From assembly GCA_017630155.1 (NCBI GenBank), contig JAGBVU010000003.1, positions 48,258-112,257 on the forward strand: 64,000 bases of DNA, read 5' to 3'. A program made the position numbers and the translations under genes. Under the pieces are notes generated by a model that saw nothing but the letters and a program-made list of their open reading frames with translations, ran no database searches and was not told where the DNA came from. This document shows, in pieces, positions 55,177 through 63,042 of this stretch. Position 1 is the first letter of the stretch, and each line of letters opens with the position of its first letter. The DNA comes from Bacteroidales bacterium. GTDB lineage: Bacteria > Bacteroidota > Bacteroidia > Bacteroidales > UBA932.

Positions 55177-55368
55177 TTAAAACAGGTTCCAACCATTTTC
55201 ATAACCCTTTTTGAAGTCGTCATAGTATTCGTGGGCGAAGTTGAAAAATGTACCAATCAACTTCAGAAGGCGTTTTACATCACCTAACCCTATACCACCT
55301 TTGACAGTTTCAGCCTCGATGGGGTCAATTTCGACCCATTGGCCTCTCATTAATCTTTTCTCTTCCAT
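55177..55368 (-). CDS. Double-glycine leader peptide 2 (predicted exported peptide)
   Basis: 63 residues from ATG 55368; AGAAG precedes it. Leader of 25 residues ending Gly24-Gly25 with Ile14, Glu18, Ala19, Val22 in the positions expected for C39 recognition. Predicted mature peptide: 38 residues, cysteine-free, near neutral, basic-amphipathic first half (KRLLKLIG), aromatic-rich second half (TFFNFAHEYYDDF) and a GYENG (GxxxG) near the end. Lies between the C39 transporter (8-bp gap) and leader peptide 1 (14-bp gap). Probably acts together with peptide 1. Confidence 0.8.
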   Translation of the reverse strand: MEEKRLMRGQWVEIDPIEAETVKGGIGLGDVKRLLKLIGTFFNFAHEYYDDFKKGYENGWNLF

Positions 55369-55376
55369 AATCTTCT

Positions 55377-57515
55377 CTATGTTAGGTCGCCGCAACATAA
55401 AGGTGTGCGGCTGTTCACCTGTGTGTGATCACATTTATCTAAATTTACTATATAGTCGCTATATTCCAGGAACTTGCGGTCATGAGTTATATTGATGATG
55501 GTGATTCCACTCTCTGCAAGTTTTCTGCACAGAGAGTATATCCTGTCGGCTGATAGTTCATCAAGATGTGACGTTATCTCATCCATGACCAGAACTTTGG
55601 GATCCCTGTAGAGAGCTCTTGCCACAGATATCTTGACCCTCTCCCCTCCGGAGAGGAACTTTCCCTTCTCACCAATCTGTGTAAGCATCCCCCTGGGGAG
55701 CGAATCTATAAAATCAATCATCCCAACCACCTCGCATATCTTCATCACTTTGCTGATATCCGGCATCTCTTCCCCAACAACAATATTTTCCAGAACATTT
55801 CCGTCAAACAGACTCTCCTGTTGTGGGATGATTGATATATATTTTCTCCACTCATTGATGTGGAACAGGTTTATATTCAGGTTGCCTACATTTATATGGC
55901 CGTTTTCGGGTGTGTAGTTTCTCATCAGCAGGGCTGCCAGGGTGCTTTTCCCGCTACCATTTTTACCGGTAATTGTGGTGATTTTCCCTTTCTCAGCTGA
56001 AAATGTGAGATTATTGAATAGCATCCTCTTTCCGGGGTATTTGTAGGATATCCCCTTGAAATGTATCTCAGGTTCGAGGTCCTTTGGAATAGGGATACAC
56101 TTCTCCTCTGTGTTTTCACCCTCCATATCGAGTATTTCAAATACCCTCTGGGAGGCAATCCTGGCCTCGTTGAGATCGTTTGTCCCTTCAATCAGGATAG
56201 TTACCGGGGAGGTGAAGAAGCCGGAGATGGAGTAGAATGATACCAGTTCCCCCGTGCTAAGTTCTGCAGCAAATACTGAACTTGCACCAAGTATTATCAA
56301 AGCAAACGTCAACAGATGTGTAACTGTATCGGTGAGGGTGGAGAACTGGGCATTGTGCCTCCCCCCTTTGTAGAGGTTCTGCCCCAGAAGGGTATATTTT
56401 TCCTCTATCTTTCTGTAGAAAAACCGTTCGGCAGAGTAGTTCTTTATCGTATCTATGGCAGATATGGCCTCAATGGCAGATGAGTCAAAAGCTGCTGCTG
56501 CTTCAATTATCTCTCTGTTGTCCCGTTTGCTTTTTCTGTATGCAAGGCAATATAAAAAGGCATATACAGGGATAAACGAGAGGCTCAGAAGTGCCAGCTT
56601 CCAATAGAATGAGAAGAGGATGGCAAATGAGATGACAAGTGCTATGGCTGCGATGAAGTGCATCGCCATCTTCCCCGATATAAATGCCCTTATTTTATAT
56701 ATGTCCCCAATTCTGGAGTGGATCTCCCCTGTGCTCCTCCCCCTGTGGAATGGAGTAGGGAGGTGGAAGATCTGTTTTATGTACTCCATAATGAGGGTTC
56801 CGTCCATCTTTATGCCACCTCTGATTATAAGTTCGCTCCTTATGTACCCGATAAATAGGGAGAGGAGGATGATTGCGGTGACTATGAGAGTGCTTGTCAT
56901 TAGAGCAGCGGTATCCTTTTGTGGAATCGCCTTGTCGATGACAAACTGGAGATAGAGAGGGAGGCTCAGCCCCAGTATGACATATATTGCAGAGCCGGCG
57001 ATGGATGGGATGATCTCATCTTTATGTAGAGAGAGGAGTCTGTACAACCTTCTCCAGACTGGTGTTGTTCTGTCTCCACGAGAGAATTCAGGGGTGGGTC
57101 TGAGGGTGATAAGGTAGCCTGTCCACAGATTTCTGAACTCATCCTCAGTGATTTTGTGTATCTCCCCATCGGATGGGTCCATTATGTGGAGATGGGTGGA
57201 GGTTATTTTGTAGAGGACTACAAAATGGAGCCAACCCTGGCTGTTTTTGAAATGGAGAATAGAGGGGGTAGGGATTCCCGACAGGTTTTTAAGTGTATAG
57301 CAAGGTGAAGATTTATAGGCGTGGCCCTCCAGATTGAAGGACCCGGCAGCCTCAAGAATCCCTTTTATATTTGTCCCCTCTATATTTGTTCCGCATTTGT
57401 GCCGTATGGTGGTAATGGGGATTCTCAGACCATAGTAGTTGGATATGGAAGCGAGGCAGGCTGCTGCGCAGTCCTGTTTGTCCAATTGACGTATTTTGAT
57501 TGCTCTCCCCATCAT
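55377..57515 (-). CDS. C39 peptidase-containing ABC exporter (bacteriocin type)
   Basis: 712 residues. N-terminal C39 cysteine peptidase (1-135) with Cys15 in KQDCAAACL, His in QGWLHFVVLY near 97 and Asp in IMDPSDG near 112, all present. Six membrane helices (about 160-440), then the ATPase domain: Walker A TGKNGSGKST near 515, signature FLSGGERVKISVARALY near 615, Walker B VLVMDEITSHLDE, H-loop NITHDRKF. Cleaves double-glycine leaders and exports the mature peptides. Its ATG overlaps the stop of the 46-residue ORF (ATGATG). The two peptides immediately downstream are the obvious cargo. Confidence 0.95.
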   Translation of the reverse strand: MMGRAIKIRQLDKQDCAAACLASISNYYGLRIPITTIRHKCGTNIEGTNIKGILEAAGSFNLEGHAYKSSPCYTLKNLSGIPTPSILHFKNSQGWLHFVVLYKITSTHLHIMDPSDGEIHKITEDEFRNLWTGYLITLRPTPEFSRGDRTTPVWRRLYRLLSLHKDEIIPSIAGSAIYVILGLSLPLYLQFVIDKAIPQKDTAALMTSTLIVTAIILLSLFIGYIRSELIIRGGIKMDGTLIMEYIKQIFHLPTPFHRGRSTGEIHSRIGDIYKIRAFISGKMAMHFIAAIALVISFAILFSFYWKLALLSLSFIPVYAFLYCLAYRKSKRDNREIIEAAAAFDSSAIEAISAIDTIKNYSAERFFYRKIEEKYTLLGQNLYKGGRHNAQFSTLTDTVTHLLTFALIILGASSVFAAELSTGELVSFYSISGFFTSPVTILIEGTNDLNEARIASQRVFEILDMEGENTEEKCIPIPKDLEPEIHFKGISYKYPGKRMLFNNLTFSAEKGKITTITGKNGSGKSTLAALLMRNYTPENGHINVGNLNINLFHINEWRKYISIIPQQESLFDGNVLENIVVGEEMPDISKVMKICEVVGMIDFIDSLPRGMLTQIGEKGKFLSGGERVKISVARALYRDPKVLVMDEITSHLDELSADRIYSLCRKLAESGITIINITHDRKFLEYSDYIVNLDKCDHTQVNSRTPLCCGDLT

Positions 57516-57652
57516 AATGTTATAAGTGTCAAAATTATGAAGAGCAGGATGGCAGAGGGGAGGGATATAAGGTATATTCTACGTAATAGGGGATTGGATG
57601 GTGGAAGCATCCCCTGTACCGAATTCTGTATCTCTCGCCTCATTTTCTCCAT
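57512..57652 (-). CDS. 46-residue membrane peptide coupled to the C39 exporter
   Basis: Small ORF: ATG 57652, stop TGA 57512-57514 overlapping the exporter start. Basic N-terminus (MEKMRREIQ), then LPPSNPLLRR and one C-terminal hydrophobic helix (about 27-46, IYLISLPSAILLFIILTLITL). An in-frame stop lies 9 codons upstream, so the frame is closed. A second ATG at codon 4 is preceded by GGAG. Tail-anchored topology, small size and exact coupling to the exporter suggest an immunity protein or an exporter accessory subunit. No homologue recognised. Confidence 0.6.
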   Translation of the reverse strand: MEKMRREIQNSVQGMLPPSNPLLRRIYLISLPSAILLFIILTLITL

Positions 57653-57704
57653 GGCCCGATCTTTTTTCTGACGGCAAACTTAGGGGTGAGGCAACAAATG
57701 ATGC

Positions 57705-57744
57705 GACGTTTTTTACAATACTTTCAAAGTTTGTAAAAAACGTC
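57705..57744. repeat. Perfect 14-bp inverted repeat upstream of the peptide-export genes
   Basis: GACGTTTTTTACAA at 57705-57718 and its exact complement at 57731-57744, separated by 12 bases that can themselves pair weakly (ACT/AGT). It lies 38 bases after the cvpA stop and 53 bases before the 46-residue ORF. No T-run follows on the minus strand, so it is a poor intrinsic terminator; an operator or a processing/stability hairpin is equally possible. The rest of the 129-base gap (57653-57781) shows no good promoter match. Confidence 0.75.
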
Positions 57745-57781
57745 TCCAAGTGCTGGATTATAGAAATCAGAAATGGCTCTA

Positions 57782-58276
57782 TCAGATGGAGAACAAATTT
57801 CTAAAATATGGGAAAATCCACTCTGAGAACTCTTTCAGAGGGGTGTAGAGGAGGGATTCTTCTATTCTCTCCTTAGGGATGATGGTAAACCACGCTTCAT
57901 TGACATAGCTTATCAGAGAGATTATGACGCCGATAATAAGTGCGGTGGCGGCAAAAGCAAGCAGTACGCCGAGGAGTTTGTTGAGCCATCCGAGCATTAC
58001 CAGAGAGAAAAGTTTTTCTATGGCTTTTGAGAGGATGGTGGCCAAAAGGATGACCGCTATTATTATTGCTGCAAATGATATTATTTTGACTACAGCCTCA
58101 GATGCATCGATCCATTGGGATATGTAAGTGGAGAGCATTGCTGAAAAACGGGAACCAAGCACTATGCCCAAAACAATACCTCCGATTCCCGCTATCTGAC
58201 CTACAAAACCATTTTTGATCCCTTTATAAAGTGCATATGCAAAAGGGACAAGGATAATAATATCTATAATGCTCAT
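57782..58276 (-). CDS. CvpA family membrane protein
   Basis: 164 residues from ATG 58276 (MSIIDIIILVPFAYALYKG); the longer frame starts inside the promoter box. Four membrane helices, with the family's GxxxG-rich start (GFVGQIAGIGGIVLGIVLGSRF near 23-44) and the LNKLLGVLLAF segment near 100. CvpA is linked to colicin V production and envelope stress in E. coli but the molecular role is unclear. Located next to the peptide-export locus, though it has its own promoter and is found widely without bacteriocin genes. Confidence 0.9.
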   Translation of the reverse strand: MSIIDIIILVPFAYALYKGIKNGFVGQIAGIGGIVLGIVLGSRFSAMLSTYISQWIDASEAVVKIISFAAIIIAVILLATILSKAIEKLFSLVMLGWLNKLLGVLLAFAATALIIGVIISLISYVNEAWFTIIPKERIEESLLYTPLKEFSEWIFPYFRNLFSI

Positions 58277-58297
58277 AGTTCTAATCTCAAATTTTCT

Positions 58298-58328
58298 CAA
58301 ATATAATTATCTTTTCGTATCTTCGCAA
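58298..58328 (-). promoter_or_regulatory. Consensus promoter for cvpA
   Basis: Minus-strand TTG at 58326-58328, 20-base spacer, TATATTTG at 58298-58305 (exact TAnnTTTG), 22 bases before the cvpA ATG. Confidence 0.6.
58318..58325 (+). promoter_or_regulatory. Candidate -7 box for ileS
   Basis: TATCTTCG, one mismatch to TAnnTTTG, 21 bases before the ileS ATG. Overlaps the cvpA promoter spacer, so the two divergent promoters would compete for polymerase. Confidence 0.4.
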
Positions 58329-58346
58329 GTTAAAATTTATAACCAT

Positions 58347-61300
58347 ATGAAGTTCGCAGAGTATAAAGGATTGGATCTAGTCGATGTAAATCGTGCAGTA
58401 CTAGATAAATGGAAGAAAAACAACATCTTCGGCAAGTCACTTGAGGCAAGAAAAGGGTGCCCTAAATTTGTGTTTTTTGAAGGTCCCCCTTCGGCAAACG
58501 GTATGCCTGGTATTCACCACGTGATGGCGCGCAGTATCAAGGATGTATTTTGCAGATATAAGAGTCAGACTGGCTATCTTGTAGAGAGAAAGGCGGGTTG
58601 GGATACACACGGCCTCCCTGTGGAGTTGGGTGTCGAGAAGATGCTTGGAATCACCAAGGATGATATCGGCAAAACCATTACTGTAGAGCAGTACAATGAT
58701 ACTTGCCGCAAGGAGGTGATGAAATATACTCAGGAGTGGATGGCCCTTACTGAGCAGATTGGTTATTGGGTAGATATGGATGATCCATACATTACCTATG
58801 ATAACAGATATATTGAGACCCTTTGGTATCTCCTTAAAAAGATTTACGACAAGGGACTTTTGTATAAAGGCTATACCATTCAGCCATATTCACCGGCTGC
58901 AGGTACAGGTTTGAGTACTCACGAGCTTAACCAGCCAGGTTGCTACCGTGATGTGAAAGATACCACCTGTGTTGCCCAGTTTGAAGTGGTAAGGGATGAG
59001 AAATCTGAGGTGCTCTTCTCAAGAGCTGGCGAACTCCCAGTTTATTTCTTGGCCTGGACCACAACCCCTTGGACACTACCTTCAAATACTGCATTGTGCG
59101 TAGGTCCTAAAATCAAATATCTTACAGTAAAATCATTTAACCCATATACCGGCATCCCTGCACTCTATGTGGTAGCAGAGCCTCTATTGAATGCCCACTT
59201 CAGCCCTAAAGCTGCAGAGGTGGCAATGGCAGATTACAAACAGGGTGACAAACTTGTCCCTTGGGAGGTGGTAGGTGAGCCAATGCTTGGCCCTGAACTT
59301 TGCGGGATGTCTTACAAGCAGCTTATCCCTTGGGTAAAACCTGAGGCAGGTGCTTTCAAAGTGATCCCTGGTGATTATGTTACCACTGAGGATGGTACAG
59401 GTATCGTGCACATTGCACCTACATTCGGTGCTGATGATAATAAAGTGGCAAAAGCTGCGGGTGTTCCACCATTGGTAGTTGTGGACGCACAGGGTGTACG
59501 TCAGGCACAGGTGGACAAGGCGGGAAGAATGTACCGCATTGAGGATATGGATCCAGCATTTGTAAAATCAAATGTGGACGAAGAGCTTTATGGACCATTC
59601 TCAGGGAGATATGTGAAGAATGCATATGACAGCGAGGCTACCGAAGATACCCCTACACTTGATGTGGATATCTGTGTGATGCTTAAACAGGAGAACAAAG
59701 CGTTCAAGATCGAGAAACATGTCCACAACTATCCACACTGCTGGAGAACCGACAAACCTATCCTTTATTACCCTCTTGATTCGTGGTTCATCAGGACTAC
59801 TGCTGTTCAGCAGAGGATGGTGGAACTGAATAAAACTATCCAGTGGAAGCCTGAGTCTACAGGTACCGGCCGCTTTGGCAAATGGCTTGAGAATCTACAG
59901 GACTGGAACCTGTCACGAAGCAGATATTGGGGTACACCACTCCCTATCTGGAGAAGCGAGGATGGTAGCGAGGAGAAATGTATCGGCTCTGTAGCTGAAC
60001 TCTATGCTGAGCTTGAAAAATCTGTAGCAGCAGGATTTATGGTCAATAACCCTCTTAAAGAGAAGGGCTATAACCCTGCAGATATGACCAAAGAGAACTA
60101 CGATAAGATAGATCTCCACAGACCTTATGTTGATAACTACTTCCTGGTTTCTGATTCTGGCAAGAAGATGGTGAGGGAGACAGACCTTATCGATGTATGG
60201 TTCGACTCAGGTGCCATGCCTTATGCACAGGAGGGTCTTGCGAAACTTGGTGATCCCGCTTTTGGTCAGACAGCAGACTTTATCGCTGAGGGTGTGGACC
60301 AGACACGCGGATGGTTCTTCACACTCCACGCTATCAATACCATGGTAAGCGACAAGTGCGCATATAGGACAGTAGTGTCAAATGGTCTTGTGCTTGACAA
60401 GAATGGAAACAAGATGTCCAAGAGACTTGGCAATGCGGTGGATCCTTTCAAAGCCCTTGACCAATATGGTGCAGACTCATTGAGATGGTATATGCTTACC
60501 AATGCACAGCCTTGGGATAACCTCAAATTTGATGAAGCCGGCGTGGATGAGATGCGTAGGAAATTCTTCGGAACACTTTACAATACATACTCATTCTTCG
60601 CACTTTATGCCAATGTGGATGGCTTCGATGCCAAAGCAGCAGAGGTGCCTGTGGAGAACAGACCAGAGATCGACAGATGGATCATCTCACTTATGAACAG
60701 TCTAATCAAAGATGTGAAAGATTGTTATGAGAACTACGATGTGACCACCGCAGGCCGTATGATTCAGGACTTCGTATGTGACCACTTGAGCAACTGGTAT
60801 GTGAGGTTGAACCGCAAGAGATTCTGGGGTGGTGAGATGAACGAGGACAAGCTTGCTGCTTATCAGACACTCTACTCTGCACTTGAGACTGTAGCGTTGC
60901 TTGCTGCACCTATCGCTCCATTCTATATGGACAGACTCTTCGCAGATTTGAATGCTGTATCGGGCCGTCATACAGAAGAGTCAGTTCACTTCGTGATGAT
61001 GCCTTCACACGAAGAGAAATATATCGACAAGGATCTTGAGGAGAGGATGGAACTTGCACAGAGGAGCTCATCTATGGTGCTTGCCCTCCGCAGGAAGGTC
61101 AATATCAAAGTGCGTCAGCCACTTGCGAAGATGATTATCCCTGTACTTGACCCTAAGATCGAGGAGCAGTTTGAGAAGATCAAATCACTTGTTTTGGGTG
61201 AGGTGAATGTGAAAGAGGTAGAATTCATCAAAGATACCACAGGACTTATTACCAAGAAGATCAAACCTGTATTCAAGGTACTTGGCAAAAAGTATGGCAA

Positions 61301-61787
61301 ACAGATGAAAGAGATTGCTGCTGCATTCGGCGAACTGTCGCAGGAGATTATCAGCGCTATTGAGGCAGCCGGGATTGCCGAGCAGGCATATACACTGTCA
61401 TTGCCTTCTGGCGATGTGGTACTTGAGGCTGCTGACTATGAAATCACCTCTGAGGATATGCCAGGCTGGCTTGTTTCTACAGAAGGTAAGCTTACTGTTG
61501 CCCTGGATGTCACCATCACCGATGAGCTAAGAAAAGAGGGTACTGCCCGTGAACTCATCAATAGAATCCAGAACCTAAGAAAAGAGTGTGACTTCGAAGT
61601 GACCGATAAAATTGAGGTTAAAATTGAGGCCAAGGAAGAAGTGGCAGACTCTTTGCAGATGTTTAGAGAGTACGTTTGCGCCCAGACATTGGCACTCTCA
61701 ATAGAACTTGTTGAGGGATTGGCAGATGGTAAGGGTGTTGAATGGAATGAAGGCACAATCAATATTGACCTTAAAAAGATTAAATAA
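58347..61787 (+). CDS. ileS: Isoleucyl-tRNA synthetase with GxHH signature
   Basis: 1146 residues from ATG 58347 (MKFAEYKG). Class I synthetase: the first signature reads G55-I-H-H58 within ANGMPGIHHVMAR, where E. coli has HIGH; the second is NKMSKRLGN near residue 690. CP1 editing domain lies about 200-430, anticodon-binding domain from about 740, and a C-terminal extension resembling type 2 (eukaryote-like) IleRS. Type 2 enzymes are generally less sensitive to mupirocin; those with the swapped GxHH signature are reported as extremely resistant. Codon usage is strongly biased as expected for a highly expressed gene. Confidence 0.96.
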   Translation: MKFAEYKGLDLVDVNRAVLDKWKKNNIFGKSLEARKGCPKFVFFEGPPSANGMPGIHHVMARSIKDVFCRYKSQTGYLVERKAGWDTHGLPVELGVEKMLGITKDDIGKTITVEQYNDTCRKEVMKYTQEWMALTEQIGYWVDMDDPYITYDNRYIETLWYLLKKIYDKGLLYKGYTIQPYSPAAGTGLSTHELNQPGCYRDVKDTTCVAQFEVVRDEKSEVLFSRAGELPVYFLAWTTTPWTLPSNTALCVGPKIKYLTVKSFNPYTGIPALYVVAEPLLNAHFSPKAAEVAMADYKQGDKLVPWEVVGEPMLGPELCGMSYKQLIPWVKPEAGAFKVIPGDYVTTEDGTGIVHIAPTFGADDNKVAKAAGVPPLVVVDAQGVRQAQVDKAGRMYRIEDMDPAFVKSNVDEELYGPFSGRYVKNAYDSEATEDTPTLDVDICVMLKQENKAFKIEKHVHNYPHCWRTDKPILYYPLDSWFIRTTAVQQRMVELNKTIQWKPESTGTGRFGKWLENLQDWNLSRSRYWGTPLPIWRSEDGSEEKCIGSVAELYAELEKSVAAGFMVNNPLKEKGYNPADMTKENYDKIDLHRPYVDNYFLVSDSGKKMVRETDLIDVWFDSGAMPYAQEGLAKLGDPAFGQTADFIAEGVDQTRGWFFTLHAINTMVSDKCAYRTVVSNGLVLDKNGNKMSKRLGNAVDPFKALDQYGADSLRWYMLTNAQPWDNLKFDEAGVDEMRRKFFGTLYNTYSFFALYANVDGFDAKAAEVPVENRPEIDRWIISLMNSLIKDVKDCYENYDVTTAGRMIQDFVCDHLSNWYVRLNRKRFWGGEMNEDKLAAYQTLYSALETVALLAAPIAPFYMDRLFADLNAVSGRHTEESVHFVMMPSHEEKYIDKDLEERMELAQRSSSMVLALRRKVNIKVRQPLAKMIIPVLDPKIEEQFEKIKSLVLGEVNVKEVEFIKDTTGLITKKIKPVFKVLGKKYGKQMKEIAAAFGELSQEIISAIEAAGIAEQAYTLSLPSGDVVLEAADYEITSEDMPGWLVSTEGKLTVALDVTITDELRKEGTARELINRIQNLRKECDFEVTDKIEVKIEAKEEVADSLQMFREYVCAQTLALSIELVEGLADGKGVEWNEGTINIDLKKIK

Positions 61788-61823
61788 ATAACCAGTTGAT
61801 ATGTATTATTGAAAGAAATTTCG

Positions 61824-61831
61824 TATATTTA
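61824..61831 (+). promoter_or_regulatory. Candidate -7 box for the DksA/TraR-like gene
   Basis: TATATTTA, one mismatch to TAnnTTTG, 27 bases before the ATG at 61859. No -33 element at proper spacing; low confidence. Confidence 0.35.
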
Positions 61832-61858
61832 CATATTAAACTATAAAACTTACATATC

Positions 61859-62266
61859 ATGGCAACTAGTAACAACAGCGATCAAGTTCTTGAAAAAGTT
61901 CGCTACAGCGACGAAGAGCTTCAGGAGTTTAAAGAGCTGATTCTTCAGAAACTCGAAAAGGCTAAAGATGACTATGCCCACCTTAAAGCTGCTGTAACTC
62001 ACAGTGCCAGCAACGACACTGAGGATACATCACCTACATTTAAAGTATTGGAAGAGGGTGCATCAGCATTGTCAAAAGAGGAGAGTGGACAATTGGCTCA
62101 GAGACAGGCAAAATTTATCCAATCACTCGAAGCTGCTCTTATCCGTATTGAGAATAAGACCTACGGCATCTGTAGAGAGACAGGAAAGCTAATTCCTAAG
62201 GAGAGACTCAAATTGGTTCCTCACGCTACTCTATCTGTAGAGGCTAAGATGGGGATGAATAAATAA
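61859..62266 (+). CDS. DksA/TraR-like protein with degenerate zinc finger
   Basis: 135 residues. Long N-terminal helical hairpin (about 15-95) and the C-terminal YGICRETGKLIPKERLKLVPHATLSVEAK, which aligns with the DksA zinc-finger end, but only the first of the four cysteines remains (CRETG). DksA-type proteins bind the RNA polymerase secondary channel and tune transcription with ppGpp. The cysteine-poor form is common in Bacteroidota as I recall. Followed 10 bp later by lspA. Confidence 0.88.
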   Translation: MATSNNSDQVLEKVRYSDEELQEFKELILQKLEKAKDDYAHLKAAVTHSASNDTEDTSPTFKVLEEGASALSKEESGQLAQRQAKFIQSLEAALIRIENKTYGICRETGKLIPKERLKLVPHATLSVEAKMGMNK

Positions 62267-62276
62267 TGGATAGGAG

Positions 62277-62897
62277 ATGGCACTCAGCAGAGGTCACAAA
62301 TTAACGATTATAGCGGTAATATTATTGGTTATTGACCAGGTATCAAAAATCCTGGTCAAAACCAATATGACTATAGGGGAATCAATCTCTGTCTTTGGAG
62401 ATTGGTTCCAAATTCTTTTTATAGAGAACCCCGGAATGGCATTCGGGATGGAGTTTGGAGGGAGTATAGGCAAATATATCCTCACCATTCTGAGAATAGT
62501 GCTGGTAGTGGTCATGTTCATCTACTTGAGAAGACTCCTCAAAAAGGATGCACAGGTCCCAATGGGTGTTTGCGTGGGTATAATGATGGTGATGGTCGGT
62601 GCGCTGGGCAATATAATCGATTGTATGTTTTATGGTATCCTTTTCGGGGAATCCACTATGATGCAGATTGGAGGATTTCTCCCTGAGGGTGGTGGCTATG
62701 CACCATTCTTCCTTGGAAAGGTGGTGGACATGCTATATTTCCCTTTGATTGATACCACCTGGCCCGACTGGGTTCCATGGGTAGGTGGAGAGAGTCTGGT
62801 CTTCTTCAGACCCATCTTCAACTTCGCAGACTCATGTATCACAGTAGGGGCATTTTACCTGCTTATATTCCATTACAAGTTCTTTTCTGAAAAATAG
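62277..62897 (+). CDS. lspA: Lipoprotein signal peptidase (signal peptidase II)
   Basis: Aspartyl protease that removes signal peptides from prolipoproteins. 206 residues, about 40 longer than E. coli because of an extra periplasmic loop between the catalytic aspartates (about 120-178). Asp115 in [10 protein letters not shown] and Asp185 in [11 protein letters not shown] are the catalytic pair; [10 protein letters not shown] near 48-57 is the conserved second motif. Four membrane helices. Matures lipoproteins such as the transglutaminase and thioredoxin-fold proteins in this window. Confidence 0.95.
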   Translation: MALSRGHKLTIIAVILLVIDQVSKILVKTNMTIGESISVFGDWFQILFIENPGMAFGMEFGGSIGKYILTILRIVLVVVMFIYLRRLLKKDAQVPMGVCVGIMMVMVGALGNIIDCMFYGILFGESTMMQIGGFLPEGGGYAPFFLGKVVDMLYFPLIDTTWPDWVPWVGGESLVFFRPIFNFADSCITVGAFYLLIFHYKFFSEK

Positions 62898-62908
62898 TGA
62901 AATATTTT

Positions 62909-62939
62909 TTTGCAGAATAGAGATTTATTTCTACTTTTG
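62909..62939 (+). promoter_or_regulatory. Full consensus promoter for tRNA-Ser
   Basis: TTTG at 62909-62912, exactly 19 bases, then TACTTTTG at 62932-62939. Best match in the window to the Bacteroidota -33/-7 promoter. It starts 19 bases before the mature tRNA 5' end. An all-A/T hairpin (62890-62910) just after the lspA stop overlaps it and might weakly terminate lspA transcription. Confidence 0.75.
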
Positions 62940-62957
62940 CAGTCCCAAAAGGGAATT

Positions 62958-63042
62958 GGAGAGATGGCAGAGTGGTCGAATGCGGCGGTCTTGAAAACCG
63001 TTGACCTTAACGGGTTCGGGGGTTCGAATCCCTCTCTCTCCG
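62958..63042 (+). tRNA. tRNA-Ser (anticodon UGA)
   Basis: 85 bases. Acceptor stem GGAGAGA/TCTCTCC closes exactly; anticodon arm GCGGT-CTTGAAA-ACCGT gives anticodon TGA, reading UCA; long variable arm (about 63001-63017) as in class II serine tRNAs; T-arm GGGGG-TTCGAAT-CCCTC. CCA is not encoded. Followed at once by a terminator and the palindrome cluster. Confidence 0.95.

Noticed and set aside
54983..55368. Bacteroidetocin-like or radical-SAM-modified RiPP
   Set aside because: The cores have no cysteine, and no radical-SAM, LanM or cyclodehydratase gene lies in the locus.
57782..58276. cvpA as part of the peptide-export operon because of its colicin V name
   Set aside because: It has its own consensus promoter, a palindrome separates it from the export genes, and CvpA occurs widely without bacteriocins.
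62890..62910. All-A/T hairpin after lspA as a genuine terminator
   Set aside because: Seven A-T pairs alone are too weak, and it overlaps the tRNA promoter; kept only as a remark.
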